Below are positions 47,033 to 57,511 of a stretch of DNA of 64,000 bases, one piece after another. The translations under genes were made by a program, and so were the position numbers. The number at the start of each line of letters is the position of its first letter. The stretch's first letter is position 1. The stretch is taken from positions 1,382,001-1,446,000 of the forward strand of contig JAQFVV010006294.1 in the NCBI GenBank assembly GCA_028023455.1. The letters run 5' to 3'. The DNA comes from Epiperipatus broadwayi. Its lineage: Eukaryota; Onychophora; Udeonychophora; Euonychophora; Peripatidae. The notes beneath the pieces are model-generated. The model saw only the letters and a list, made by a program, of their open reading frames with translations, did no database searches and was not told the DNA's origin.

Positions 47033-48590
47033 TTTATAGCTTAAAATGGCATATCAAATCATATGCTAAATTTTTCAATGTTGGTTAATAATTCCACCTT
47101 TATTGTTAAAACAAGAATGTCTTGACAACAATTTGAAATTATTGATTGTTATTGATATTGTCTAAGTGTTGACTGGTTTTTAATGATTATATATAATATA
47201 TATCTAGACAAATTCATTAGCAGTGTGTAATGCCAATGAAGATAAGAAATCCACAATAATTAAATGCTTTTGAAAATTTCAATTGTTTCAACATTACTTA
47301 AATGCTATGTACATTTAGCAGAAAAGGTAGACTTTTATATAACTTAAACTTTAATTCTATTCATACTGAGTATGCTTTTGACATGGATATATAATCCAGG
47401 CACTAAAGCCATAAACAAATAAGTATATGCATGGAAAATGAAGATAAACATTTTATTTGTACTCTATTTGTGTTTTCTTTATCTTTATGACATTGTTGCG
47501 TAAGATCCACCAATAAATTAGAAATGAGCATGAGTCATCCCTACACATCCATATGTAAATCAATCAGTTCTCATTATCTTTTTAGGAGTATGTATTTAAA
47601 ATCAAAATATAACTGAAATGTTAAAGAGATGGGAATTTTTGTTATTGATTTCTTTATATAAAATTTTGTTTTATATGTTGTTTGTATAGTATATGTTCCC
47701 TCATTATTAAGCCTCAGATTAATTTTCATAATTTACTGAAATGCTGATAATTATAAACCCAGATCAGTTGAATGGCCTATTGTTAATAAATATTATCTGT
47801 GAAGGGGAAGATGTCCATGCTTCTGACTAAGGATATAGAGATATTATATGCTCATGTTTAGTTACATTTTATTACATATATCTATATATTTGAATTGTGA
47901 TTACTTAATTTAAAATGCACTGATGTATGAGTTGTCACAGACAAGTTCTCTTTCTACTAATTCGTAATCTATTTTAAGTGATGCACTTGTTAAAGTGTAA
48001 TATGAACATGTATTATAGATAACTTTTACCATTTCTATTTGAGAAGCATATTACTAATAAATAGTTCAAGTATAAGTTTACTAATCTAAGTATGTATAGC
48101 TGACTGAAATGGACAATCTCTATATTTATAAATCCAGAGGGAGATTTAGAAAATTGCATAAGTTTATTGTTTTAATTAAACCATTATATATACAATGCTT
48201 TCTTGACATAGTTGCATGACATATGGCTTACCAGAAAGAAAGAGCAATTGTTACAGACATACATCTTTTGACTTTGTTACAATATATATCACTTCTTTTT
48301 TTTAAGTTAATATTTACATAATAATTATCAAAATAAAAGCATTTACCAATTATATATATATATATATATCAATATTTGAAGCTTATGGTGCAGTCAAAGC
48401 ATGTCCATTTATCTTAGCTAAATCTGGCTCTAATTTGAACTAAGTAAAACTTGAAATATTTTCAGGTTCTTTTCAGATTAAAACGTTTTATTTCAAATAG
48501 CCAGCTTATGGTCAACCCAGTTAATTATTCAACATTAGTTAGAAAATATATATTTAATCATTCTTAAAATAGAAAAACCATCAAATTCTC
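47033..48590. other. AT-rich intronic sequence, nothing recognised
   Basis: At 48253-48292 a minus-strand GTAAGC donor is preceded by a frame reading QKMYVCNNCSFFL, finger-like but isolated. I do not call it. Confidence 0.45.
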
Positions 48591-48595
48591 ACTAC

Positions 48596-48705
48596 CCTCA
48601 ATTGACAAGTCTGATGAGTATATCTTTTCTTTCATTGTTTCCTCATGAGAGGTTGCTGGTAAGGCCTTTGTCCTGCAGTAGGCTATTTATCTTTGCCTAT
48701 ATATA
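48596..48705 (-). repeat. Retrotransposon/SINE tail fragment
   Basis: On the minus strand this reads AGCCTACTGCAGGACAAAGG, followed by CCTTACCAGCAACCTC. The 'CCTACTGCxGGACAxAGGCC' phrase is a familiar module of animal LINE- or SINE-derived repeats. Only a fragment is present. Confidence 0.45.
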
Positions 48706-49204
48706 TATTAATGTAATAATAAAACATTAACAATATTAATAAATCTTACAAATTATTATAAAATGAAGAGTACATTCAATTATTTTTATACCCATCTTCA
48801 ATTAAAAATCTTTGTAATTTTTCCATCAAATTTAAAAATTTCCCAATGAATATGGTTATAAAAATAACTAAAAGTACTTGTGTATTTTATAATAGTTATT
48901 TGTAAGATTTATTTATTGTTATTAATACTTTAGTTTTATTATTATACTAATTAATCTGTTATGGATATTTTGTTTGATTTATATATGTCAATATTTACAT
49001 AGCTGTAACCCACCATTCCTGTCTCCAATATCATTTTTTTATAAGCAATGCAGATTAAATATATACTGAAACATTAAATAATGCTTTGTTTTCGCATATG
49101 GTACTTTGTTTTGACATATGACATAAATATTTACATTGAGTTTTATTTTAAAATATTAAACAAAGTTTTGTATTACTGTTTAGCCTATTCATTATTTAAA
49201 ATTT

Positions 49205-49320
49205 AGTGCAATTGTAAAGTGGCAGATTCTGGAGTTCAAAGTTCATGGATTGGCTTCACTCTGCTACTTCTAGTGTTTAAACTTCTTATGAACTCCCGAG
49301 TAATTTTATTTTATTATTTA
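49205..49320 (+). repeat. SINE copy (conserved tail family)
   Basis: This contains GATTCTGGAGTTCAAAGTTCA, then CTTCTAGTGTTTAAACTTC and TTATGAACTCCCGAGTAA. It corresponds closely to the 28.5 kb copy over its tail. The A box region is decayed (AATTGTAAAGTGGCAG). Confidence 0.65.
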
Positions 49321-49915
49321 TATTTTGAATTTTAAAATTATATTATATTTTATTTCAAGATTTTCAGTAAATGATGCATCAAAATTGCTTTAGACCATTA
49401 AAAAAAACCCACACAATATAGTTAATTTTTAGTAAAATCAATCTAATACTAGTAACACAAAGATATTATTGACTTACTGTATATACTTATTCTTAATTTA
49501 AATATATGTTTAACTTACTTATTTTCTAAGATCTATTATTTAATAAAATATCAAAAATTGAGATTTAATTCTACACTCCACTGTTAGACAATCAATTTAA
49601 AAAATTTATTCAGAATATTTTGTAATTCAGCAATCAATTTATATTTAAAACTGTATATAAATAAAAAAAATTGTAAATAAAAAAAGATTAATAAAATAAT
49701 CAACTAATTCTTCTTTCAAAACAGGAAGCACAAGAAAGTAAATTTTCTTCCTGTGTTTACTAGAATTTTTCATTTAATTCTAAGATTTATTTATTGTTTA
49801 CAATTAAGTGTATATTTATAATTTTCCTACACATTACATCATCACTGAAATAATATTAAACATTGAATTATGAGGTTGCTATAAACTATACATGAATTTT
49901 ATTCAATAATTCTCA
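49321..49915. other. AT-rich sequence, nothing recognised
   Basis: No features are supported here. Confidence 0.55.
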
Positions 49916-50282
49916 TTGAAACTTAGTTAAATGTAAAATTAAAAGTTAATATAAAAATCTAAAATGTTAAACTTATTCCTCAAAATTTAAATGCTATTTT
50001 ATATGTGCGTAAATAAATATTTTTATGTGTTAATTTCTGGCAGTGGCTTTTATTCTTTTATATTTAAGATATAAAATTTATAGATTTTTATCTCTGCGTC
50101 TCCGCTGAGCTAGTGACTTGGGCTAACGATCGGAATATTTAAATAAAGTGGAATCTTAACAGCGCGTATCTGCCTACTTTATAAATTTTTCTAGGCTCAA
50201 ATGCCTAGATGGCGCCCTGGTAGTTGCAGATATTGTTTTTGTGGTTAGATTCGATCTTCACTTTCATTTCGATCGTTATAAT
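49916..50282 (+). repeat. LTR 3' portion, truncated copy
   Basis: About 370 bp, nearly identical to 52530-52899. Shared landmarks are TGTGCGTAAATAAATATTTT, CTCTGCGTCTCCGCTGAGC, GGGCTAACGATCGGAATATT and the end TTCGATCGTTATAATT. It is immediately followed by a primer-binding-site-like TGGCGTCCC. The promoter half of the LTR is missing on the left, so this is the 3' end of an LTR. Confidence 0.8.
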
Positions 50283-51053
50283 TGGCGTCCCAAGTGTGGC
50301 CTTACCTCAGAGATTGACCCTGAGAATTTTAAAAGTGAATCATGCCCGTAAATTTTTTGCTGAAATTGTATAAATATATTTGTTGTATTGACATGGAGTT
50401 GCAGTTTGAAGTTTTGTTTAAAAAGTGCTGCCAGTAAGAAAAATTGCGCATATGTAGAGAGAAATACGAGGAATGAAAAGTAATAAATAAAACGTAATTA
50501 ATAAATATAAATCATAATTTGTTTTTAAAAAAGTCTTGTTTAAAATCTAATCATTTAACTTGCCTAAATAATACTTAAAGGTAGGAGAAATGAAACTTGG
50601 AAGGGAGGGGGCAGAAATTTAGCTGGTAGTAAGGAATCATCAGTCAACTTTTTTTTTTATCATTATATTTGTAATTACTGTTTTGTCTTTTAAAAAAAAA
50701 AGTTTTATCCTTTTGAAATTTCATATATAACAAATTTGTGTAACGTAATTACTAACACTAAGTAAATTCTTTTTTTTTTTTTTTAATGTTTTTTGGTTTT
50801 TTGAGGAAGTTTACTGATATGTAACGATATATAAATATGTCGTTACATTAATTTAAAATAAAAACTTAAAAGTTCGCAAATAAAAGAAAAAAAACTAAAC
50901 ACTAAAATTAAAATGTTTGTTAAATGTATATATATTCGCACAGATGCTAAACTTTAAAAATATTTTTTTCATAAACAAAAAAAAAAAAAGTATTTGAACG
51001 TATTTTTTTTAATAAAAAAATACAAGATTGAAATATAAAAATATTTTAATAAA
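50283..51053 (+). mobile_element. Remnant of LTR-element internal region
   Basis: This starts with TGGCGTCCCAAGTGTGGCC, a degenerate tRNA-Lys primer site. A purine-rich GGAAGGGAGGGGGCAGAAA at about 50598-50616 could be a polypurine tract. No gag or pol frame survives. Long A/T runs dominate the right half. Confidence 0.55.
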
Positions 51054-52899
51054 AAAATAACGTAAGTTAAAATAAAAACAGGTATTAATTAATTCCTGTA
51101 ATCTATAAATGGAAATGATTGTTTATTAATTATCTAAAAGCTGTTTAATTAAAAAGTCAGATGAAAAGTTAGATAAGAGAAGAAAGAGATTTTAGCTTGA
51201 CCAATGGAAGCAAATAAAGGCCCGGACCATAACGAAAAAACAGAACAGTGACGTTTTTGTTCATGGAATCCATAGGAGGACTATAAAAAGAAAAAATATT
51301 GAGTTCCAGTCAGTTTTTCCAACTTGATTTTGGTGAGTCTGGTGACAAGACGCACTTGTCGTCCTCACTCACTTATTTTAAAAATGCAAAGACTGTGATA
51401 CCAGAACAGAACCAGCTAATGCTACCTCCAAAATATCAGACCGGTCTTCCAGGAAAGTCTCCGTGGGAATTGCCAACGGGAACAGGGACTCTTCTACCGT
51501 AAGCAATAGAACTGAACAATTGTTAAAATCATAATATTAATTAAGAACTTTAAAGATTGATAAGAATTTAAATTTTATAAAAAGAACTTTTCTCTGACTT
51601 ATGTGTCAACTCAATTGATAATGTGTAATTTTATATATGTTTGCATTTGATAAAAAAATCATTTCCATTTATTATTTATTTGTATTAATATTTATTGTTT
51701 AAATTTTAAATGAGGAAATTTAAGGGTGGGTATAGACGTTGCATAGATTCGATAGCGGTTGATAATGTTGTGGTTTTCACATTCGATTAGAATATATGTC
51801 AACGATATCACTGCAAGCATCTTACGATGAATGCTAATGGGATTTGTATATTCCCTATGCAAGTGACATTTATCGATGACTTTGTATTTTGATCGGTTGT
51901 GTTTAATTTGGAATGTTTTTGACCGTGGAATCTGTGCAGCTGATCTGTACTCAACATGTTAAAACAAATTTTATAAAATTCATTTGTGCAAATGTATTTA
52001 AATGTCAAATTTAAGTCGGGCATGAATGGCTATATAGATTTGTAAAGTTATATTAGGGGAGGGTAATCTTGGGTTATTTGTGTCGTTGTTGAAGTGGGTC
52101 AATGGATTGGATATATTTGTGTAATGAGTAGATGTAGTATGAGTTTCGCTACGTGCAGAATCGCTGTATACACCGCACCAACCCTTTGCCTATAGATGGG
52201 ATTGTAAGTCGGCAAAAAGGATCGCGGTCCCTTCCTATGGAGTTTTTATTTTATTGTTCTTCTTGCTATACAGACGACATATTCCTGTATTGGACAAGAG
52301 TCAATGTTTTCTCAAACTATACTGTTCAGATGTCCTTTCCTGACAGTATAGTATATTTGTGCTGTTGTATTTTCATGCTACATTGAATACATAAATGTAT
52401 CAGATGGATTGATGCCAGTTTGACTGCGAATTTTAGCCTAAGGTTAAATAGGGATATAATGTTTTATTTTCAGATGCAAATCTATGTAGTCTATTCATAC
52501 TTGACCATCTAAATAAATATTTAACTCATTGAAATTTATGTAAATGTACAATTAAAGAGTAATCTAAAAATCTAAAAAAAAATGTTAAACCTATTCCTCG
52601 AATTTAGAATGATTTTATATGTGCGTAAATAAATATTTTTTATGTGTTAATTTCTGGCAGTGGTTTTTATTCTCTTATATTTAAGATAGAAAATTTATAG
52701 ATTTTTATCTCTGCGTCTCCGCTGAGCTAGTGACTTGGGCTAACGATCGGAATATTTAAATAAAGTGGAATCTTAACAGCGCGTATCTGCCTACTTTATA
52801 AATTTTTCTAGGCTCAAATGCCTAGATGGCACCCTGGTAGTTGCAGATATTGTTTTTGCGGTTAGATTCGATCTTTACTTGCATTTCGATCATTATAAT
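51054..52899 (+). mobile_element. Apparently complete long LTR (about 1.85 kb)
   Basis: The left part (51054-51257) recurs at 53039-53242 and the right part (about 52530-52899) recurs at 49916-50282, so the segment between them behaves as one full LTR in a head-to-tail row. It carries a promoter (see 51201-51288) and is richer in GC than its surroundings. It ends just before a primer binding site at 52900. Splice-like signals occur inside: GTAAGC at 51500 and TTTTATTTTCAG at about 52462-52473. No TG...CA ends were confirmed, so the exact boundaries are provisional. Confidence 0.6.
51201..51288 (+). promoter_or_regulatory. LTR promoter: CCAAT, CRE-like and TATA boxes
   Basis: CCAAT lies at 51201-51205, a TGACGT CRE-like half-site at 51249-51254 and TATAAAA at 51282-51288, in the standard order and spacing for an RNA polymerase II promoter. 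The first two are also present in the 3' repeat copy, which is cut before the TATA box. A frame from 51299 (SSSQFFQLDFGESGDKTHLS) follows, but it starts at TTG and has no known match. Confidence 0.6.
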
Positions 52900-52921
52900 T
52901 GGCGCCCAATGTTGGGTGCCA
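52900..52921 (+). promoter_or_regulatory. Primer binding site, tRNA-Lys type
   Basis: TGGCGCCCAATGTTGGGTGCC resembles the 18-base site TGGCGCCCAACGTGGGGC complementary to tRNA-Lys(1,2). It lies directly after the LTR end, which fixes the direction of the element as plus. The copy at 50283 is more diverged. Confidence 0.7.
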
Positions 52922-53038
52922 GTTTTACTGTACCGGACCATACTCCCTGCGGAATTCTTTTCCTAATCTTGCACTGAGCATGAAGTGACCAAGATCTAAC
53001 AGGTAAAGAAATGGATATCAATTTAGCCGATTTCTAAA
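52922..53038 (+). other. Short internal leader remnant
   Basis: Untranslated leader after the primer site, about 120 bp, then an abrupt switch to LTR start sequence. The rest of the internal region has been deleted. Confidence 0.5.
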
Positions 53039-53242
53039 AAAATAACGTAAGTTAAAATAAAAACAGGTATTAATTAATTTCTGTAATCTATAAATGGAAA
53101 TGATTGTTTATTAATTATCTAAAAGCTGTTTAATTAAAAAGTCAGATGAAAAGTTAGATAAGAGAAGAAAGAGATTTTAGCTTGACCAATGGAAGCAAAT
53201 AAAGGCCCGGACCATAACAAAAAAACAGAACAGTGACGTTTT
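53039..53242 (+). repeat. LTR 5' portion, truncated copy
   Basis: Near-identical to 51054-51257 (offset 1985), including CCAAT and the TGACGTTTT phrase. It breaks off into unrelated sequence at about 53243, before the TATA box. Confidence 0.85.
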
Positions 53243-53784
53243 CTCAATTTTGAATGATGCATGTTTATCACAAAATGTATTCTAAAAGATAAATAATGCA
53301 ATGGACTGATCATAAGGCAAAAAAGTTTTTATATATTATATAATGGATGATAAGTTTACTTGTCTAAAGCTTATGTGATTTTTAGTTTAACATATATTTT
53401 TATCTTGAAGATGACAAAAAAAAAAAACCAATTCAAAATAAACTATCAAAATTATTGATATTTATTTTTTATTAAAAACATTTTATTCATAATAGTATAT
53501 TTTTATAATTTTAATCATGACAATGTTAATCAATGACTCTTCAAACACCTTAATAGCAATGTTGCTATATGATTTTGGAAACTTTTTTTTCCTTATGTGC
53601 TGATTGCGATTCTGAGATCCATTCAGCTTAAAAGAATCTACTAGTAATCAGTATGCCTTGATAGCATGACCAGTTTGAAAATTGAAATTGACAATTTTAG
53701 TTTAAAAAAAAACAGACATAAAATTTTCCACCAATATATATTTTAATGCGTATATCATTTTATCCTTACAGTGCATTACTATCC
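53243..53784. other. AT-rich sequence, nothing recognised
   Basis: No features are supported here. Confidence 0.55.
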
Positions 53785-53925
53785 AATCTACTAATAAATA
53801 AATAAATTACATGGCTTTATTACTACTGAGTTCCTAATAAGAATGCAGGAAGTGCTAGAACTGGAATTTATTTAGTAACTTTACACTTCAGAGTCTGATC
53901 CTTTACTACTACACTAAATCATGTA
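53785..53925 (-). repeat. SINE copy, minus strand
   Basis: Read on the minus strand this gives AGTGTAGTAGTAAAGGATCA (head), TCCAGTTCTAGCACTTCC, ATTAGGAACTCAGTAGTAAT and a (TTTA)n tail at 53791-53810. The tail module matches the 28.5 kb family. Confidence 0.55.
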
Positions 53926-54066
53926 GGACATCTATTCAATAATCAACACCTATAAATCCTCATATATTATTAATTTCTTTTATATTTGGTTTCCTAACTG
54001 TAACTAAATCTATTGAAGATGAGCATTGATATATCAAGTTCCTTAATAGCAATTTTTCAGTAGTGG

Positions 54067-54105
54067 TTCTGAGGAAGACTGCAGAAGAGTCGAAACATCA
54101 GATTA
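54067..54105 (+). repeat. PLE-end signature with hammerhead-like core, copy 3
   Basis: TTCTGAGGAAGACTGCAGAAG is followed by AGTCGAAACATCAG. This copy keeps CTGAGGA, a GACT/AGTC stem and CGAAAC, the closest match in the window to the hammerhead core CUGANGA-stem II-GAAAC. The cleavage-side stem I/III partners are not evident, and there is one extra A before the stem. It is best described as a PLE terminal motif. Confidence 0.45.
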
Positions 54106-54190
54106 TATGTGTAAAAATATAATTATAAAAATTTGTTATAAGATATAGAGATTATATTTATATAAAATATTATGGAAAAATAAAGAACCT

Positions 54191-54304
54191 GATAGATTTA
54201 ATGACATTTGTGAATTTTTTTCACAAAGAAATTGTGATAAAGAAGAAAGTGATAGTTTTATTGACATTTGTGAAATTTTTTTCATAAAGTAATTGTGATA
54301 GTAG
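54191..54304 (+). repeat. Two-copy tandem repeat, 60-bp unit
   Basis: GATAGATTTAATGACATTTG (54191) and GATAGTTTTATTGACATTTG (54251) start units that share TTGTGAA-TTTTTTTCA and AATTGTGATA. The minus-strand ORF over this area (54136-54390) is explained by the repeat. Confidence 0.8.
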
Positions 54305-54399
54305 TTTTGTGTTGTGTAAAAATTCAACAACAAAAGACCATTAGAACTTATAGAGCTACCCCCTATTAATGTCTCCAAGAAAAAATTCATTTTTTTAAT

Positions 54400-55430
54400 A
54401 GTAATGCTGCAATAACTCTGTCTAACAAAGAATAAAATCTTTTTTTGAATTTCCTGATTCTATCAAGATAAAATAAGTACTGATTAAATGGATGCAGTTA
54501 CCATTGGGCAAAACAATTTTTAATATCATTAACTTTTCACTAATATATCTACACATTTTATAATAAAATATTTCAAATTAGACATTATAGCAAATCCATT
54601 ATTAAGCAGTCTTTTTTTACTGAGTGATTACTCCTTCCATAAAAATATTGTAGCCCTCTAAAAGTTAAACTAAAGTTTTTGGTTTCTTTTTTTAAGTAAC
54701 AACCTTAAATCTTAACTTCTTATTTACACATATAGTTTTATGTTAAGGTCTTTAAGAATTCATATCAAAATTTACACACTATGAATCTATGTTTTTTTTT
54801 AAAAAAAAAAATACAGTTAAATTGTTACATCCATATTATTTGTTTCTGAGCTTTGTAATGGATTCTGAAACATTCGCATTGTAGATGTTTTAACCATGTC
54901 TAAACAATTTGTATACATATCTATGATACAATTTTATTTAAAAATAATATATATTAAAACAACAATGTAAATAAATAAACTATAATTAGCAAGTTTATAA
55001 TTGAGTTAATATTATAGTTTTTAAATATATATACTGTAATAGTAGAATTTAAGTTCAAACTCTGTGATTTTTTAAAATTAATATTGGTGATGCTATCCTA
55101 TGAATGACATATCAAAAGAGATAACATATAAATATAAGATATAAATTGTCAACATTCTAATTACTATATACAATTTCAGAATCAATCCTTAAACATAAAC
55201 AACTAGGACATTAAGTTATTGTTGGGATATGTATGTGTGGAATTATGTGTTAACATAATTGGACAATATTGAATGATTAATATAAAAAAAATATTATGAT
55301 TAAAAATATTTAATCTATTTAACATGATATTTAAAATATAAGTTAGTCTATATAAATTAAGTGAGTAAGAAGGGATGTCAATTCTCTTTGTATTCTAATT
55401 TATAGAGTTAATTTTTTTTCTTTGCAAAAG
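54400..55430. other. AT-rich sequence, nothing recognised
   Basis: No features are supported here. Confidence 0.5.
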
Positions 55431-55540
55431 ACATTTTAACAGCAGAAAACAGCAATTCCTTGGAAAGGAAATTAAATGAACAAATGAAATATTTGATCCT
55501 GAATGAGGTTAAATACTGTGGAAGCATACCAAAGAACTGA
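55431..55540 (+). CDS. Exon-like segment with coiled-coil character (candidate)
   Basis: After a pyrimidine tract and AAAG acceptor, the plus frame reads ILTAENSNSLERKLNEQM then KYLILNEVKYCGSIPKN and a TGA. An AATAAA follows within 15 bases and an A-run after that. It could be a terminal exon of a gene nested antisense in the ankyrin gene intron, or a processed scrap. The opposite strand is also open over this interval, which weakens the case. Confidence 0.25.
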
Positions 55541-57388
55541 TATAAATAAAACATCATTAAAAAAAAAGATAAAAGAACTCCATATCTGTTTTAATAGTGG
55601 ATATACTATTTAAAGACCACAACAAACAATATGGGGTGAATAGTAAAGCTTCTGCCTGAGAAGCTATTTAGTCTTTTCTGTTAAGAATCTAAATATAACA
55701 ACATTAAGATCAAATTCATCTCATGGCAGCAAATATTTTGAATTAAATAATGAAATAGAAATTCATAAGGTCACTTAAAGAAATAAACTACCATTATTTA
55801 TGTATGAGTGGAGATTATAATGAAATGTTCTAAATGCAAGTATGAGATATCATCACAAATTTGAAATCATTCATCAAAGTTCATAGTTCTAAAGTGGAAC
55901 ATCTAAAATTTAAAATAAGTATAGACAATATATATATAGAAAATGCACACAGTGGACCATCATGGGATTTCAGTGGAAGACATAAAAGGATATTGGACTA
56001 TAAATTGAATGTGTAGGTATACTGTAAAATTTTGTAATCATTAATAACTACTGTGCTTTCCTTGTGAATAGAAAAAAATGATTTATCAGATAATTCATTT
56101 ATCTTATTTAAACATTTATGTTTGAATGTATGTGTATTGTTTAATATGCATTTATATATTTTGTAACTGAAAGAGGTTGTAGCAAGTCATTAATAATATT
56201 TATTGGGAATTATTATTCTCATTATTACTTAGTTTAAATGAAATTATGCTTATTTGTTTCAGCATACCTATTATATTTGTAAAAGTAATTGCCATGTAAA
56301 TATTTTTAAAAATGAGCAAGAAATTACTAAAATATAAATATAAAGATTTACAAAGTGGTGAACTAATTAAGCATAATATTTAAAGTTGAAAGTTGATTAA
56401 TAAAAATCTATTATATTAATTTTAAAATATTATGCTGTTATATAACCTGTTTTGGTTTCAGAATACTATTCACAACATGTGACACATAACTCTAGAAAAT
56501 AGTTTAGTGAACATTATACATTAGTAGCTGCAACTAAATAATAAATTGTTCACTAAAGAATATTTATCTGCTTAACAATAATTATTGTTTTATTTCTTAC
56601 TATTATTATATTAACTAAATTTCATTTCCTTAATTAAATGTTTTTTTTTGCAATGGCTTGTTGTGGATTATTTCATTTATTAATAATCATCTATTCACAT
56701 ATTTATGTATTCATTGTAACTGGTAATGAATTTCTGTAAGGGAATTCCTGAAGATTAAATAGTCTTATAAATTATTAATATGATTAAGAATATTCAAATA
56801 TTTAATACTCTTTCAAAAGTATGGTCTAAGTTTATTAAAATCCTTTGCAATTCAAACTATATTTCAAAAGATAAAAGTCTTTATGCATATTAATTATTAT
56901 TATTCATTAGCATGAAACATTAAAAAAACATTCAATATGCTTTTTTATTTGTTGTCACTATATTAATGTCTGAATATTTTAAGATACATTGTTTTATTCA
57001 CATGCTGTATTATTATAAATAAATAATGAGATATTTTTTTTGATAATAAATGAAAGATATTTCATTTTCCTTTTAAAATTACTAGTAAAATTCTATATCC
57101 CTCAGGACAAGTACAATTATCTGAAATAAAATAACTTTATCGTTTTCCCTCTTTTGTAGTGATTCTATACAATACAAATGTTTTCAAAAATTGTTTTGTT
57201 TTATGATCACGGCACTTAATGTTTGGATGTGAACTAGAAGTTAAAATTAGTAAACATTTATTTATTTTTCTTCTGTATTTAATGTTTCCACCCCCTCCCT
57301 AAACATATGTTGTAAAATCATGTTTCTAAAAATGCAGAGTTCAGAGAATGAAGTTATGTGCTTATGAAACCAAATTATCAGTCTTTAA
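55541..57388. other. AT-rich sequence; weak SINE-like phrases
   Basis: Near 55635-55735 a possible tRNA-derived head (GGTGAATAGTAAAGC and, 85 nt later, AGATCAAATTC) is seen, too weak to call. Around 55850-56015 a 51-codon plus frame (ITNLKSFIKVHSSKVEHLKF, AHSGPSWDFSGRHKRILDY) is gene-like but unassigned. Confidence 0.3.
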
Positions 57389-57511
57389 TTACGAGCATGG
57401 AAATTCTGATTTTGATCTTTCTGATTTTTCTTTCCTTCTTTGTTTTCCATAAGTAGAATATATTGGCAGTGAGAAAGCAATGACGACAAATAGGTTTAGC
57501 AGTGTGACCAT
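57389..57511 (-). CDS. Short ORF with signal-peptide-like start (candidate)
   Basis: Starting at the internal Met at 57511 the frame reads MVTLLNLFVVIAFSLPIYS then TYGKQRRKEKSERSKSEFPC and one Ser before a TAA. The first 19 residues form a classic hydrophobic signal peptide, and the rest is strongly basic with a single Cys. The codons are less AT-biased than in neighbouring chance frames. A possible donor (GTAATT) overlaps the last codon, so it could be a first exon of a secreted protein. The longer ORF begins at 57625. The opposite strand is also open (57480-57707), so this remains doubtful. I do not recognise the product. Confidence 0.25.
   Translation of the reverse strand: MVTLLNLFVVIAFSLPIYSTYGKQRRKEKSERSKSEFPCS

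Noticed and set aside
48253-48292. Zinc-finger-like exon QKMYVCNNCSFFL
   Set aside because: Only 13 codons with a poor acceptor; one CxxC is not enough to support a gene.
54136-54390. Minus-strand ORF of 84 codons
   Set aside because: Explained by a 60-bp tandem repeat that stays in frame by its length.
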